Shown: positions 53,352 through 62,713, counted from the stretch's first letter. The stretch: DNA of 64,000 bases from Desulfococcaceae bacterium (GCA_030145385.1 JAQYVU010000008.1:17627-81626); one strand, 5' to 3'. The notes: generated by a model from the letters alone, not told the origin. Made by a program: numbers and translations.

Positions 53352-56330
53352 TCAGGGACGAATCATCACGGCCTGAGACTTTTTGCCGTTGATTTTCAGC
53401 AGCAGCGGTTCGGCCAGGCGTACATGGCGCACAAATTCGGTTTCAGAAAACGCCGGAAGCGAATCGATCCATTTCCAGTCAAAAAAATCGTTTGATGCCT
53501 TTGACGGCTGGCCGGAAAGCTCGTTTACCGTGATGTAATGAATCCCCTGGGATGTAATATTATGAAAAAAATGAGATCCCTGAGTGGGATCTGCGTTGAT
53601 TTTTTCATTTTTCAGTTCAATGATTGCACTCACGCCGGAAATATTCTGCCATTTCACCGGAATCCCCAGCCACCGGTCGGAGGCGCCCCATCTTCCGGGC
53701 CCGACCAGCAGGTAAGGACGTTTTTCAGCAAGCAGTCCGGCATTCATTCTTTTGATTTCTTCAGCCATGCGGACAGTGGCGTCCGGCTTGAAGTCATCCG
53801 GTTTGATGTAAACGATATCAGCCATCGTTTCGTTGACGCCGTTTCCAAGAGCCTGACAGGAGCAGCAAAAAGCCGACCGGATTTCCGACTGTGTGATCTC
53901 GACGCCTGCCCGGTCATCATCTGCCGCCATCGGCCGTATTTGCAGAATATAAAAATCGCTTTTTTGCTGCGTGTCCGGATACAGGTTCATGGAAAATTCA
54001 ATTTCCACAGGGCCGCCCAGACCCTGGGTGCCCAGTTCCAGCAAATCTCTCAGCAGAGGTGACATCGGGGGGGTGTCATATTTGAGAACATGTGCAAACG
54101 TCAGCACTTTCGCACCCGGCATATGCCACGTGTCCCGGATACGGTTTTCTTCGGCCACATAGGTGCTGGCAAGGGCCTTTAGCGGGAACTCGTCGCCTGC
54201 GTCACTCACGCTTCTTTTTTCCAGATTTGTATATTTCTTAAAATTCAGGCTTTTATGGTAATTTTTAATTCTTAGCGCGTAAAAAAACGGTTGCGTATTT
54301 TTCAGCATATCCCCGACAATGGAGAACTGCGGGATGTTGTTCGGGTATTTGGGGGAAAAACGGAGGCATTTTTCGCCGTCCACCACTGTTTTACCAAACC
54401 CTAAGGCAATGTGCGCCACGCCTTCATCCGCTTTCATATGGGAAACCGGATAGTAATTGGTTGATTGGGCAACGCCGGAAATGGCGGGATAGAAAAAATC
54501 GCCGTATCGGTCCCCTGTTACTTCCTGGATAATGACCGCCATGGATTCATCAAACGGACTGGCAGACGTGTTGATTGCAAAAGCCTTGGCATCTTCAAAA
54601 TACAGGGAAGCATAGACCAGCTTAACGGCGTTGCTCAATTGAGCCAGCCGTGTTGCCGGATCAGGATCATTGTTGGGAATTTTGTAGGTCCGGTAAAGCC
54701 CGGCAAAGGGTTGATCATGGGCGTCTTCCAGCTGACTGGAGGATCGGACCGCCAGCGGGAATTTCACCTGCGCCAGGTAGACGTCCAGTTTTTTTATCAA
54801 AGACCCGGGCAAATCCGCGTTTAAAAAACTTTCCGCCACCACATCATTACGGATGCCCGGTTGTGAATATTTTTGAAGATCATTTCCTATCACAAATGTT
54901 TCAAATACATCGGTTGCAATCACCAGAGTTTTGGGGATTTTGATCGCAATATCCGGATATTTTTTTTGAATTTGTTCATACTCGGTGAGCAGAACGGACA
55001 TAAATGCCAGACCCCGTGCCTTTCCGCCCATGGATCCTTCACCGATTTTGACAAATTCCATGATATCCGAATCAAAATTGTCTTTATCAAATTTTGAAAC
55101 AATCCCTTTTTGCCGGGACTTTCTGATATCATGTATTTTGGAAATAATGTATTGCCTGATTTCATCGACACCGGAAAAGTCTGAACTTTTAACCGACCGG
55201 AACTGCAATCCCAGATCAATTTCAGAACCGGCCATCAGCCAGTTTGAAAAATGATTGTTGTCTATATGATAAGCGATCGACTCATCCGGTATACCGGCAA
55301 GTTTTGCTTCAAACTGAAGAAAATTGGGTGCGCGTCCGATTTCCCGGCCATCCGGCATCCGAAAGACAAAATCTCCGAAACCCAGATGACACCGGAAAAA
55401 ATCGCGGGTTTTGCCCAAAAGATCCGGAGCGTTTTTATCAATAAACGTTGATGCGATATTTTTGGCTTTTTCTTTGTTTGCAGATTCGGAGCTCATCAGC
55501 AGCAGCGGGATTTTCGGAATTTCTTTCCTGATCTGAGTCAGAATAGCAATGCCTGCTTCGGCATCCATGGAATTTTTTCGCGGCAGGCGGGTATCGGAAA
55601 TCACGCATAAAACAGACGCGCGGTATTTTTGATACATTGCCATCGCTTCTTCATAACTTCTGGCCAAAAGAATTTTTGGCCGTTTTCGAATGGTAATCAG
55701 TTTCTGGGTGTCGTTTAGCCCAAATCTCAGTAAGGCCTGTGTCTGGGTGACAACTTCCTTGTAAATAATCGGTAAAAAAATGGAATAGTATTCCGGGGAA
55801 TCTTCCACAAGTATGAGCACCCGGACGTTGGAAAGCTTTGTATCCTGTTCGACATTCAAGTGGTCTTCAGCGTTTTTAACCAGGGCCAGAAGGAGATCGG
55901 AATTTCCCGACCAGATAAAAATCTTGTCAATGCAATGGTCATTTTGACTTTCCGGCGTGTTTGCCGGAAAAGGACAAATGCCTTTCAGAAAGGGAGACAA
56001 CAGAATGATTGGCAGGTTTTGCCGAATGTTTTTTATTTCCCGGGCCAGGGAAAACACGTCTATTTTTTCCGGATTCAGTACAATGAGCACCATATCAAAG
56101 TCTTTTTTATGCAACAGGGCCAGTGCTTTGCTGACAGAAGATACGCCGGTGATCACGGGCGGGCGGAATAGATTCAAGCCCTTGTATTCTTTTATTATTT
56201 TCGAAGTAAGGCTGTCGTCTCCCTCCATGTTGAAAATATTATAGACACTGGAAATCAACAGAATCTCACGGATTTCAAAAGCCATCAGCTCTTGAAAAAG
56301 TTCTGATTTTGAAGGAAATTCGCTTACCAA
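53352..56330 (-). CDS. Receiver-like plus PEP/pyruvate-binding (ATP-grasp) domain protein (992 aa)
   Basis: Residues about 15-145 and 155-320 look like two receiver-type folds; the second has VEDSPEYYS and SDTRLPRKN with an Asp at the phospho-acceptor position. Residues about 425-820 match the nucleotide-binding domain of PEP synthase/PPDK (GSMGGKARGLAFM, PLAVRSSSQLEDAHDQPFAG, IEFSMNLY..ILQIRPM). The mobile phospho-His domain and the PEP barrel are absent, replaced by a C-terminal segment with VGPGRWGASDRWLGIPV. The TTG at 56330, seven bases after GGGAGGA, is the likely start. It may be a kinase- or ligase-like signalling protein; function unknown. Confidence 0.82.
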   Translation of the reverse strand: MVSEFPSKSELFQELMAFEIREILLISSVYNIFNMEGDDSLTSKIIKEYKGLNLFRPPVITGVSSVSKALALLHKKDFDMVLIVLNPEKIDVFSLAREIKNIRQNLPIILLSPFLKGICPFPANTPESQNDHCIDKIFIWSGNSDLLLALVKNAEDHLNVEQDTKLSNVRVLILVEDSPEYYSIFLPIIYKEVVTQTQALLRFGLNDTQKLITIRKRPKILLARSYEEAMAMYQKYRASVLCVISDTRLPRKNSMDAEAGIAILTQIRKEIPKIPLLLMSSESANKEKAKNIASTFIDKNAPDLLGKTRDFFRCHLGFGDFVFRMPDGREIGRAPNFLQFEAKLAGIPDESIAYHIDNNHFSNWLMAGSEIDLGLQFRSVKSSDFSGVDEIRQYIISKIHDIRKSRQKGIVSKFDKDNFDSDIMEFVKIGEGSMGGKARGLAFMSVLLTEYEQIQKKYPDIAIKIPKTLVIATDVFETFVIGNDLQKYSQPGIRNDVVAESFLNADLPGSLIKKLDVYLAQVKFPLAVRSSSQLEDAHDQPFAGLYRTYKIPNNDPDPATRLAQLSNAVKLVYASLYFEDAKAFAINTSASPFDESMAVIIQEVTGDRYGDFFYPAISGVAQSTNYYPVSHMKADEGVAHIALGFGKTVVDGEKCLRFSPKYPNNIPQFSIVGDMLKNTQPFFYALRIKNYHKSLNFKKYTNLEKRSVSDAGDEFPLKALASTYVAEENRIRDTWHMPGAKVLTFAHVLKYDTPPMSPLLRDLLELGTQGLGGPVEIEFSMNLYPDTQQKSDFYILQIRPMAADDDRAGVEITQSEIRSAFCCSCQALGNGVNETMADIVYIKPDDFKPDATVRMAEEIKRMNAGLLAEKRPYLLVGPGRWGASDRWLGIPVKWQNISGVSAIIELKNEKINADPTQGSHFFHNITSQGIHYITVNELSGQPSKASNDFFDWKWIDSLPAFSETEFVRHVRLAEPLLLKINGKKSQAVMIRP

Positions 56331-56558
56331 TTTTCTTCCTCCCAAAAAAACATGACTGTTTTGAAATAAAAAAAATATCTGTGAAATAAAAAAATACCAA
56401 CACGCAGGCTATTATAGCATTTCAGATAAAGATTTGGGGAAGGCAGCAGGGAGGAGATCATATTCATCGAATATCTCCGAGCGATAACACACCCCAAATA
56501 TTTATCCGAAAGGTTATAGCCGGCAATGGTGATGCAGCTCAGTCATTGTCAGCTGAGA

Positions 56559-57161
56559 TCAGCCGGTTCCCGGCACCCTGGACGACACCATCACGGATAA
56601 AAATTTAATGGGCAGGTCAATCAGCTCCTCAGGCCCGTGGGTGGCCTCGGCATCAAACATAAGCGAATCGCCCGGCCCGAGCCGGTAGGATTTTCCCCCA
56701 TGGGTGTAAACCATTTTCCCTTCCAGCATGTAAATATACTCCATGCCGGGGTGATGAAAAAGGGGGAACACCTCTGATTCTTCGGTCAACGTCAGCAGAT
56801 AGGGTTCTACAATGATACTTTTTCCCAGGCTGTGACCCAGAAGCTGGTACTGGTGCCCGGTCCGGCTGCCGCGCCGGTCGATCACCACGCCGGAACCCGC
56901 GCTTACAAAACTGGCATCCCGGTCTTCTTCAAATTTTCTGAAAAACGCGGTGATGGGAATATTCAATGCTTTGGAAAGGGATTGGAGGGTGGCCAGAGAC
57001 GGCGAGGTGTTTCCATTCTCGATCTTTGAAAGCATGCCGCTGGACAAATCCGCCAGCTTGGCCAGCTCCGCAATGGTCAAGCCAATCTTTGTTCGGTATA
57101 GTTTAATTTCCCGGCCCATGGACCGTTCAATCGCATTGTCCGATATCCCTTTTGAAACCAT
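56559..57161 (-). CDS. Xre-family regulator with C-terminal cupin (200 aa)
   Basis: The N-terminal helix-turn-helix (IGLTIAELAKLADLSSGMLS, then KIENGNTSPS) spans residues about 20-80. The C-terminal cupin effector domain (about 115-190) has HHPGMEYIYMLEGKMVYTHG and GDSLMFDAEATHGPE. Members of this architecture (PuuR/SutR-like) often control amine or amino-acid catabolism. It lies directly downstream of soxG in the same direction but beyond a strong terminator, so it is a separate unit and a candidate regulator of the sox/mgd operon. Confidence 0.9.
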   Translation of the reverse strand: MVSKGISDNAIERSMGREIKLYRTKIGLTIAELAKLADLSSGMLSKIENGNTSPSLATLQSLSKALNIPITAFFRKFEEDRDASFVSAGSGVVIDRRGSRTGHQYQLLGHSLGKSIIVEPYLLTLTEESEVFPLFHHPGMEYIYMLEGKMVYTHGGKSYRLGPGDSLMFDAEATHGPEELIDLPIKFLSVMVSSRVPGTG

Positions 57162-57193
57162 ATTTTTCCCCTTGCCCGCCTTGCCGTTTTATT

Positions 57194-57296
57194 GGCATCA
57201 GCAATAAACATGCTGCTGCCGCATTGGGCAATGCCTGCAATTAAAAAAACATGCCCGGCCGCCGGTATTCAAATTATACCGGCAGCCAGGGCAATG
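57194..57296 (-). terminator. soxG terminator within a repeated 3' element (copy 2)
   Basis: On the minus strand, GCCCTGGCTGCCGGTAT pairs with ATACCGGCGGCCGGGC and is followed by ATGTTTTTTT, then GCAGGCATTGCCCAATGCGG-CAGCAGCATG. Stem, T-run and downstream tail are shared with the gdhA terminator region (51539-51636). Confidence 0.85.
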
Positions 57297-57311
57297 TTTG
57301 TGTTCCTGAGC

Positions 57312-57959
57312 TTAAAGGTGGCTGATCCAGTCACTGAATCGGTTTTCGCCTGCGGGTTTTAAATTAAATTCATCACCGGCATCCAGGATGGAATGGATCA
57401 TGTCTCTCCCATATCCCCTGGAGCAGGTCAAAATGATGCCGCTATCATCCCCTGCCTTACTCAACGTAACAATCTGGCAGGGCACATGGGAAAACGGTCC
57501 CTGGAACAGAAACGGCGCCACATATTCAGGGCTCATAAAATCCAGGGCTGTCAATTTCTCGCAGATTGAGAATATATTTTTTCCAATGATGGCCACACAA
57601 ATTGTCGATTCAGTGACATCCGTATATCCTGTCTCATCCGGCATCATGACATCTTCCTGCCCGGCAAGGTTGTAACCCAGGTTATAAATAGACGCCTGAG
57701 TGCCATTCATCCGGTTGATCAGCAGGCCGTCTTGCAGGATACATTTGCCTGGTGAATCAGGAATAGTCATACCAAACGGCGTGATTGCCCCGACATCGGC
57801 ATTCTGTAAGTCAAGCCGGGGTTTGTGGCTCAGATCAACCAGGTACGGTCCGCCACCTTCACCTGCATATTCCATAACAATGTCCCAGTTGTCCCTTTTT
57901 TCTGTTTTTAAAGGGTTGCTTTTCAATTTAACCGGGGAAACGCGTTTTATATCTTTCAT
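57312..57959 (-). CDS. soxG: Sarcosine oxidase/N-methylglutamate dehydrogenase gamma-type subunit (215 aa)
   Basis: Small SoxG/MgdD-type subunit, a GcvT-like fold without its own cofactor. The N-terminal half contains DVGAITPFGMTIPDSPGKC. The C-terminal half ends in ILTCSRGYGRDMIHSILDAG with typical GcvT C-terminal spacing. It is recognised largely by its place after the alpha subunit (11-base gap). Last gene of soxB-soxD-soxA-soxG, ended by the terminator at 57194-57296. Confidence 0.82.
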   Translation of the reverse strand: MKDIKRVSPVKLKSNPLKTEKRDNWDIVMEYAGEGGGPYLVDLSHKPRLDLQNADVGAITPFGMTIPDSPGKCILQDGLLINRMNGTQASIYNLGYNLAGQEDVMMPDETGYTDVTESTICVAIIGKNIFSICEKLTALDFMSPEYVAPFLFQGPFSHVPCQIVTLSKAGDDSGIILTCSRGYGRDMIHSILDAGDEFNLKPAGENRFSDWISHL

Positions 57960-57970
57960 GATTTTATTCC

Positions 57971-60892
57971 TTACATTTTCATCCGTTTGCCTTCAGGATC
58001 ATAAAACGGCATCTTAACCACGGTTCCATAAATCCGGTCATCGCCGCACTCGTCCTCATAGATCTCAAGCCGGGTGCCGATCTTGGAAAGATCCGCATCC
58101 ACCAGCGCCATGCCCACCGCCTCGTTTAAGGCAAAACTGTCTCTGGCTGTACACACATACCCCCTGACCTTTTGATCAACAATCAGCGCACCATCCCTGG
58201 GGGCCCGGGAATTATTTTCCGTTTTAAAGCCAACCAGTTTCAGGCGGGTCTGATCATGTTCAGCCTGGGCAAGCGCAACCGCACCCACAGTTTTAGCCTC
58301 TGATTTGCTGCGATTCCACAAGAATCCCAGCCCGACATCCAGAAGATTGGTCCGCTGTTCAGATTCCTGGCCCAGGATGATGTGACATTTTTCCATCCGC
58401 AAAACGTTCTGGGCTTCAACACCAAAATTCTGGATGTTAAATGGTTTTCCGGCCTCTTTGAGCATCAGCCAGACCGACTGCATATAGGATGCCGGCACAT
58501 GAAGCTCATAGGAAAGTTCGCCCACAAAGCCTAAGCGCATGGCCCGGACCGGGATGGTATCTGCGATTTTAAACTCCCTGTAGTCGGAAAATCCGAATGC
58601 CTCATTGGAGATATCAATATCCACGATCTTTTCCAGTACCTTTCTGGCATTGGGGCCGGACAGGTTGATCACGCCCATGGAATCGGTGAGATTCACCAGA
58701 GAAAAATCCCAGCGGTCATACCGGGTATGGTATCGAATCCACTCAATGGTCTGACCGGCACGGCCGGTGGAGGTAGTGAAATAATAATCGTTTTCACCCA
58801 GCTTCACCACAACGCCGTCGTCGATCACGCAGCCGTCATCATTACACATGGCTGAATATTTGATCCGTCCTTCTTTGACTTTCGACATGTCAGAGACATA
58901 CACCCGCTGAAGGGCTTTTAAGGCATCCGGTCCGTGGAGCCTGAATTTACCAAGCGTTGAACCGTCCAGCATACCCACGTTGTTCCGGACATTTTCAATC
59001 TCCTTTTTACAGGCATAATCTTCTGAAAAATAACGGGCACGCTGCCATACACCGATGTTTCGAAAGATGCCGCCGTCTTTGCGCTGCATTTCGTCCATGG
59101 CCGTTGTTTTAAACATGGTATGGTTGGTCCCGGCATAGGTCGAGATCAGCGTTGGGACCAGCGGGGGCCGTACATTGGTCGGCCGTATGGATACATCCGG
59201 CAGGGTCTGGCATTTGGCAACATACAACGGCAGGTTGTGACCGGGAATCCCGCCCTGGCCCGGGCCTAAGCCTGTTGCCGTAAATCGCTTGATCAGTTCC
59301 GGAACATCAAAGCCTTTTGCAAGGGCCTGTTTGATATTTTTAATGGTGGCATCTTCATCAAAACAGATAAAACTTTTTCGCCCCTTTACCGGTGCTGTGA
59401 CCAGCTTGGTTCCCCGGACAGGGCCGGGAAGCATTTCCACGATCTTTGCGGCTTTCTCGATTTCTTCTAAAGACCCGAGACCACAGGCTGCCGATGCCTT
59501 GAGCCCGGCAAGTGTGCCCGACGCTTCAATGGACATGGCATCATTGAGGCCCAGAACCCGGCCGGCGGCAAACATGTTTTCCGGCATCTGGTCCGGCAGA
59601 AAACAGCCGGTATGGTTATCGTATTTGAGCGTCCCTAAGGCGACGGTGATATGGCCGGTTACCGGCGTTACACCGGCGGATGCCACAACCAGATCACATT
59701 CCAGGGTTTTGCGCATCATTTTATCGATGCTCGACAACCTGACCTTTTTAACCTTTTTCCGTCCAAAGGCTTTTGCCGCGACCCAGCCTTTGAGCAATGG
59801 AATCTTTCTTTGTGCAATCTGTTTCAAAAGCACGGCATCCTGGCCGTCTTCCCTGATATCTGCGACACATTCAATGGTCAGCCCCAGATCATGCAGTTCA
59901 ATGGCTGCTTCCAGTCCCAGGTCATGGCCGATGCTGAACACGGCTTTGTTGCCCGGCAGCTGGCCGTATGTTTTGGCCATGCGTAATGCACAGGCGATCT
60001 GCATGACACCCGGTCGCTCATTATTATCAAAAAGCAGGGGTCGTTCAATGCATCCGGCAGCAGCCACAACACTCTTGGCTCTGATTTCAACGTACCGCTG
60101 GTCAAAAACATCTGATTTTTTCCCAATCTGAAATCCGGTGACCAGGTTGTTGTTGTAGGTTCCCACACACGCGGTATGGGTAAACAGACGGATATTTTCC
60201 TGTGCCCGGACAAGGGCTGCAAGCTCTGTGGCCCGGTCATGAAGGCTCTGGCCGTCTTTATATTCTGCAGACCGGTATTCGAAAAAGCCGCCCAGCCAGG
60301 GCCGGGATTCCATCAGAATCACCCGCAGTCCTTTTTCAGCGGATGAAAGAGCAGCCATCATTCCGGCAGGCCCGCCGCCGATAATACAGACATCCGTGTT
60401 TAAAAAAACTTCATCATATTTGCCGGGCATCTTAAAATCAGGGCTGATTTTCCCGAGTCCGGCTGCTTTCCGGATCTGTTTCATAGCTACTGGCCAAAGC
60501 TTTGCGGGTTTGTGCATCACATCGTAATAAAACCCGGCCGGCATCATCCAGTCCAGCTTATCCATGAAAGACATCATGTCATTTTCAGCAGATCCTTTGA
60601 CATTCTGCTCTTCAATGACCATGCCAGATTCAAGCAAGGTGTTCTCACACCGGACATTCGGGATGCCATCTACCTGCATGCAGGTGTTGCTGCACTCACC
60701 GTCTAAACTGTAAAGGCCTCTGGGCCGGTGATATTTCAGGCTTCTGCCAAAAATTCTTACCCCGTTGGCAAACATCGCCGAAGCAATGGTATCGCCCTTT
60801 ACGCCATAATATGATTTACCTTTATATGTGTAGGAAATTTTCTGTGCCGTATCTATTTTCAGTGTCGGCAGATGATTCAACCGGTTCATCAT
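57971..60892 (-). CDS. soxA: Sarcosine oxidase/N-methylglutamate dehydrogenase alpha-type subunit (973 aa)
   Basis: Large subunit. The N-terminal Fer2_4-like domain (YKGKSYYGVKGDTIASAMFA, GRSLKYHRPRGLY) has Cys residues (GECSNTC and NVRC) whose spacing does not fit a [2Fe-2S] site. The dinucleotide-binding domain starts at about residue 165 (VCIIGGGPAGMMAALSSAEK), and a later site has AAGRVLGLNDAMSIEASGTLAG. The C-terminal about 370 residues are GcvT-like, binding folate (FRLHGPDALKALQRVYVSDM, GELSYELHVP). Methylene-tetrahydrofolate is thus the likely one-carbon product. Overlaps soxD by four bases. Confidence 0.92.
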   Translation of the reverse strand: MMNRLNHLPTLKIDTAQKISYTYKGKSYYGVKGDTIASAMFANGVRIFGRSLKYHRPRGLYSLDGECSNTCMQVDGIPNVRCENTLLESGMVIEEQNVKGSAENDMMSFMDKLDWMMPAGFYYDVMHKPAKLWPVAMKQIRKAAGLGKISPDFKMPGKYDEVFLNTDVCIIGGGPAGMMAALSSAEKGLRVILMESRPWLGGFFEYRSAEYKDGQSLHDRATELAALVRAQENIRLFTHTACVGTYNNNLVTGFQIGKKSDVFDQRYVEIRAKSVVAAAGCIERPLLFDNNERPGVMQIACALRMAKTYGQLPGNKAVFSIGHDLGLEAAIELHDLGLTIECVADIREDGQDAVLLKQIAQRKIPLLKGWVAAKAFGRKKVKKVRLSSIDKMMRKTLECDLVVASAGVTPVTGHITVALGTLKYDNHTGCFLPDQMPENMFAAGRVLGLNDAMSIEASGTLAGLKASAACGLGSLEEIEKAAKIVEMLPGPVRGTKLVTAPVKGRKSFICFDEDATIKNIKQALAKGFDVPELIKRFTATGLGPGQGGIPGHNLPLYVAKCQTLPDVSIRPTNVRPPLVPTLISTYAGTNHTMFKTTAMDEMQRKDGGIFRNIGVWQRARYFSEDYACKKEIENVRNNVGMLDGSTLGKFRLHGPDALKALQRVYVSDMSKVKEGRIKYSAMCNDDGCVIDDGVVVKLGENDYYFTTSTGRAGQTIEWIRYHTRYDRWDFSLVNLTDSMGVINLSGPNARKVLEKIVDIDISNEAFGFSDYREFKIADTIPVRAMRLGFVGELSYELHVPASYMQSVWLMLKEAGKPFNIQNFGVEAQNVLRMEKCHIILGQESEQRTNLLDVGLGFLWNRSKSEAKTVGAVALAQAEHDQTRLKLVGFKTENNSRAPRDGALIVDQKVRGYVCTARDSFALNEAVGMALVDADLSKIGTRLEIYEDECGDDRIYGTVVKMPFYDPEGKRMKM

Positions 60893-61179
60893 TTTTCTGC
60901 CTCCTCATTCTCTGTTGCCAGTTTGCTCATTGAGACCGTTTCTGCTTCAAGATTCGTGGTCGTATCCCGTTGAATCGTAAACCAGAGTCCACAGCCGTCC
61001 TTGTGGAACCACCACTCTTCCTGGACGCCCGCCACACATTTATTCAGGTGTACATAATCGCACCATGCTTCAGGGGTCAGCCCGTTTTCTTCGGGCCGGG
61101 GACCCTTTTCTTCTCCACCAAATCTGAATTCATATCCGTTTCTTTTTCCGCAGATTGGACATGTGATTGTTAAAGCCAT
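60889..61179 (-). CDS. soxD: Sarcosine oxidase/N-methylglutamate dehydrogenase delta-type subunit (96 aa)
   Basis: Small zinc-binding subunit. The ATG at 61179 with AGGAGG gives MALTITCPICGKRNGYEFRF, and the pattern CPICG ... HLNKCVAGVQEEWWFHKDGC supplies the Zn ligands as in SoxD/MgdB. Full length for the family (about 90-100). It follows soxB by 10 bases and overlaps soxA by four. Confidence 0.93.
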   Translation of the reverse strand: MALTITCPICGKRNGYEFRFGGEEKGPRPEENGLTPEAWCDYVHLNKCVAGVQEEWWFHKDGCGLWFTIQRDTTTNLEAETVSMSKLATENEEAEK

Positions 61180-61189
61180 TTCTATCCTC

Positions 61190-62413
61190 CTAGTTATCCG
61201 GGCTGTAATTGACAAGCGCTGCTGTTTCACCCATCAGCTTGTGTTCTTCATAACGTTTTAAAGCAAAGGGTTTCAAAATATCCGGGCACTTTTTTGTGGC
61301 CATAAATTCCGCCATATATTTGCCGACCGCAGAGCAGGATTTGAATCCAAAATAGCCCCACCCGCAGTCCATATAAAACCCTTCCACCTGCTCATCCCCG
61401 TCCATGATAGGGGCCATGTCCGGTGTCATATCAGCAAGTCCGCCCCAAATCCTCATGAAACGGACGCCCCGCAAACACGGCAGGAATTCCGAGAGGGCTT
61501 CGGCCTGGTGCTTGATATAATGGGCAGTATTTAAAGTGGTATAATTGGGCCACGGATCCATATGCGCGCCGGTAGCGATTTCCCCTTTGAGTGTCTGGTT
61601 GGCATAGCAATGGTAGGCACCCGAAGAAACCACATGATCCAGAACCGGTTTTAAGGGCTGGGTGACCATGGCCTGAATGGTGAGCACGCTGATGGGCAGC
61701 TTGATGCCCAGCATGTCATAAATCAGGGCAGCCGAATAACCGCCGGCAGATATCAGCACCTGTTTGGTGTTGATGGTGCCGCGACTGGTGGTCACGGACG
61801 TGACCTTGCCGTTGCGGGTGCCAATATCCAAAGCTTCGGTCTGCTGGTGAATCTGAACGCCCATTTCAGCAGCAGCACGGGCCAGTCCCCAGACCACGGC
61901 ATCATGGCGGACCACACCGCCGGGCGGATGGAACATGGCCCCGTGAATGGGGAAGGTAATATCGTCTGAAATATTTAATGCCGGAACCAGCTCTTTGGCC
62001 TCTTTTGCATCAATCAGATGACTTTCCACGCCGTGAAACTGTGCCGTGGCAATGGTCATCCGTGCCGCTTTCATGGCTGCTTCAGAATGCATCAGGTTCA
62101 GGTTACCGCAGTTGTTAAACATTAAATTGTAGTCCAGGTCCTTGGTTAAGACCGGCCACAGATCAAGGGCTTCTTTATACAAAGGCACATTATACTGGGT
62201 CCGCTGATTCGCACGGACAATGGCGGTATTTCGACCCGCACCGCCAAACCCGATATAGTTTTTTTCTATAATCGCGATATCGGTAATGCCGTGTTCTTTT
62301 GCAAGGTAGTATGCCGTTGCCAGGCTGTGCAGCCCGCCGCCGATGAGTACCACGTCATAACTTGATTTGAGGGGGGTCTTTTTTCCCCACATGGGTTTCT
62401 TTTTTGAAAACAT
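61190..62413 (-). CDS. soxB: Sarcosine oxidase/N-methylglutamate dehydrogenase beta-type subunit (407 aa)
   Basis: Catalytic FAD/FMN subunit. The Rossmann motif is VVLIGGGLHSLATAYYLAKE near residue 22, then IAIIEKNYIGFGGAGRNTAI. The RHDAVVWG segment near residue 170 carries the His that in heterotetrameric sarcosine oxidase is covalently bound to FMN. The C-terminus has GFYMDCGWGYFGFKSCSAVG at the FAD site. The ATG at 62413 follows GAAGG. The same family includes MgdA of N-methylglutamate dehydrogenase, which passes electrons to a carrier rather than O2, the more natural choice in an anaerobe. Confidence 0.93.
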   Translation of the reverse strand: MFSKKKPMWGKKTPLKSSYDVVLIGGGLHSLATAYYLAKEHGITDIAIIEKNYIGFGGAGRNTAIVRANQRTQYNVPLYKEALDLWPVLTKDLDYNLMFNNCGNLNLMHSEAAMKAARMTIATAQFHGVESHLIDAKEAKELVPALNISDDITFPIHGAMFHPPGGVVRHDAVVWGLARAAAEMGVQIHQQTEALDIGTRNGKVTSVTTSRGTINTKQVLISAGGYSAALIYDMLGIKLPISVLTIQAMVTQPLKPVLDHVVSSGAYHCYANQTLKGEIATGAHMDPWPNYTTLNTAHYIKHQAEALSEFLPCLRGVRFMRIWGGLADMTPDMAPIMDGDEQVEGFYMDCGWGYFGFKSCSAVGKYMAEFMATKKCPDILKPFALKRYEEHKLMGETAALVNYSPDN

Positions 62414-62453
62414 AAGCCTTCTCGCTTGGTTATGGATTATTGTCAAATTTGAT

Positions 62454-62593
62454 GGCGTCGTTAAAAGTCCCATCTACTGCGTTGTAGCGGTTTTTCAGTC
62501 TCTCAATATATTATCTTAAGCCTGAAAAACCACTACGCCTTGTACATTGAACATTTAACTGAGCCATCCGAGCTACTTTTTAAGAAGCCGTTA
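62454..62593. repeat. Dispersed palindromic repeat, family T variant, copy 2
   Basis: GGCGTCGTTAAAAGTCCCAT, GCGTTGTAGCGGTTTTTCAG, the inverted CCTGAAAAACCACTACGCC, and a right end CTTTTTAAGAAGCCGT. Homologous to 37512-37650. It lies just upstream of soxB on its non-coding side. Confidence 0.78.
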
Positions 62594-62684
62594 AATTTCA
62601 TTGTGCTCGATTTCAGGATTACGCAATGAAAGAAAACATGTCAAGATATATTTTTTAAAATGACAGCTTTTCTTTCATTATCAC

Positions 62685-62713
62685 TTGACAAATTTCAATT
62701 CATTGTATAAAAA
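62685..62713 (+). promoter_or_regulatory. Candidate promoter of the rpiR-family gene
   Basis: TTGACA (62685-62690) with TATAAA at 62706-62711 (15-base spacer) or TAAAAA at 62708-62713 (17-base spacer). About 80 bases before the ATG. Confidence 0.5.

Noticed and set aside
57971..60892. Possible [2Fe-2S] cluster in the N-terminal domain of the alpha subunit
   Set aside because: Only three Cys with C-x3-C spacing are visible, not the four-Cys C-x4-C-x2-C pattern; bound iron-sulfur is unlikely.
61190..62413. Monomeric sarcosine oxidase or glycine oxidase assignment for the beta subunit
   Set aside because: The linked delta, alpha and gamma subunits and the RHDAVVWG flavinylation segment identify the heterotetrameric type.
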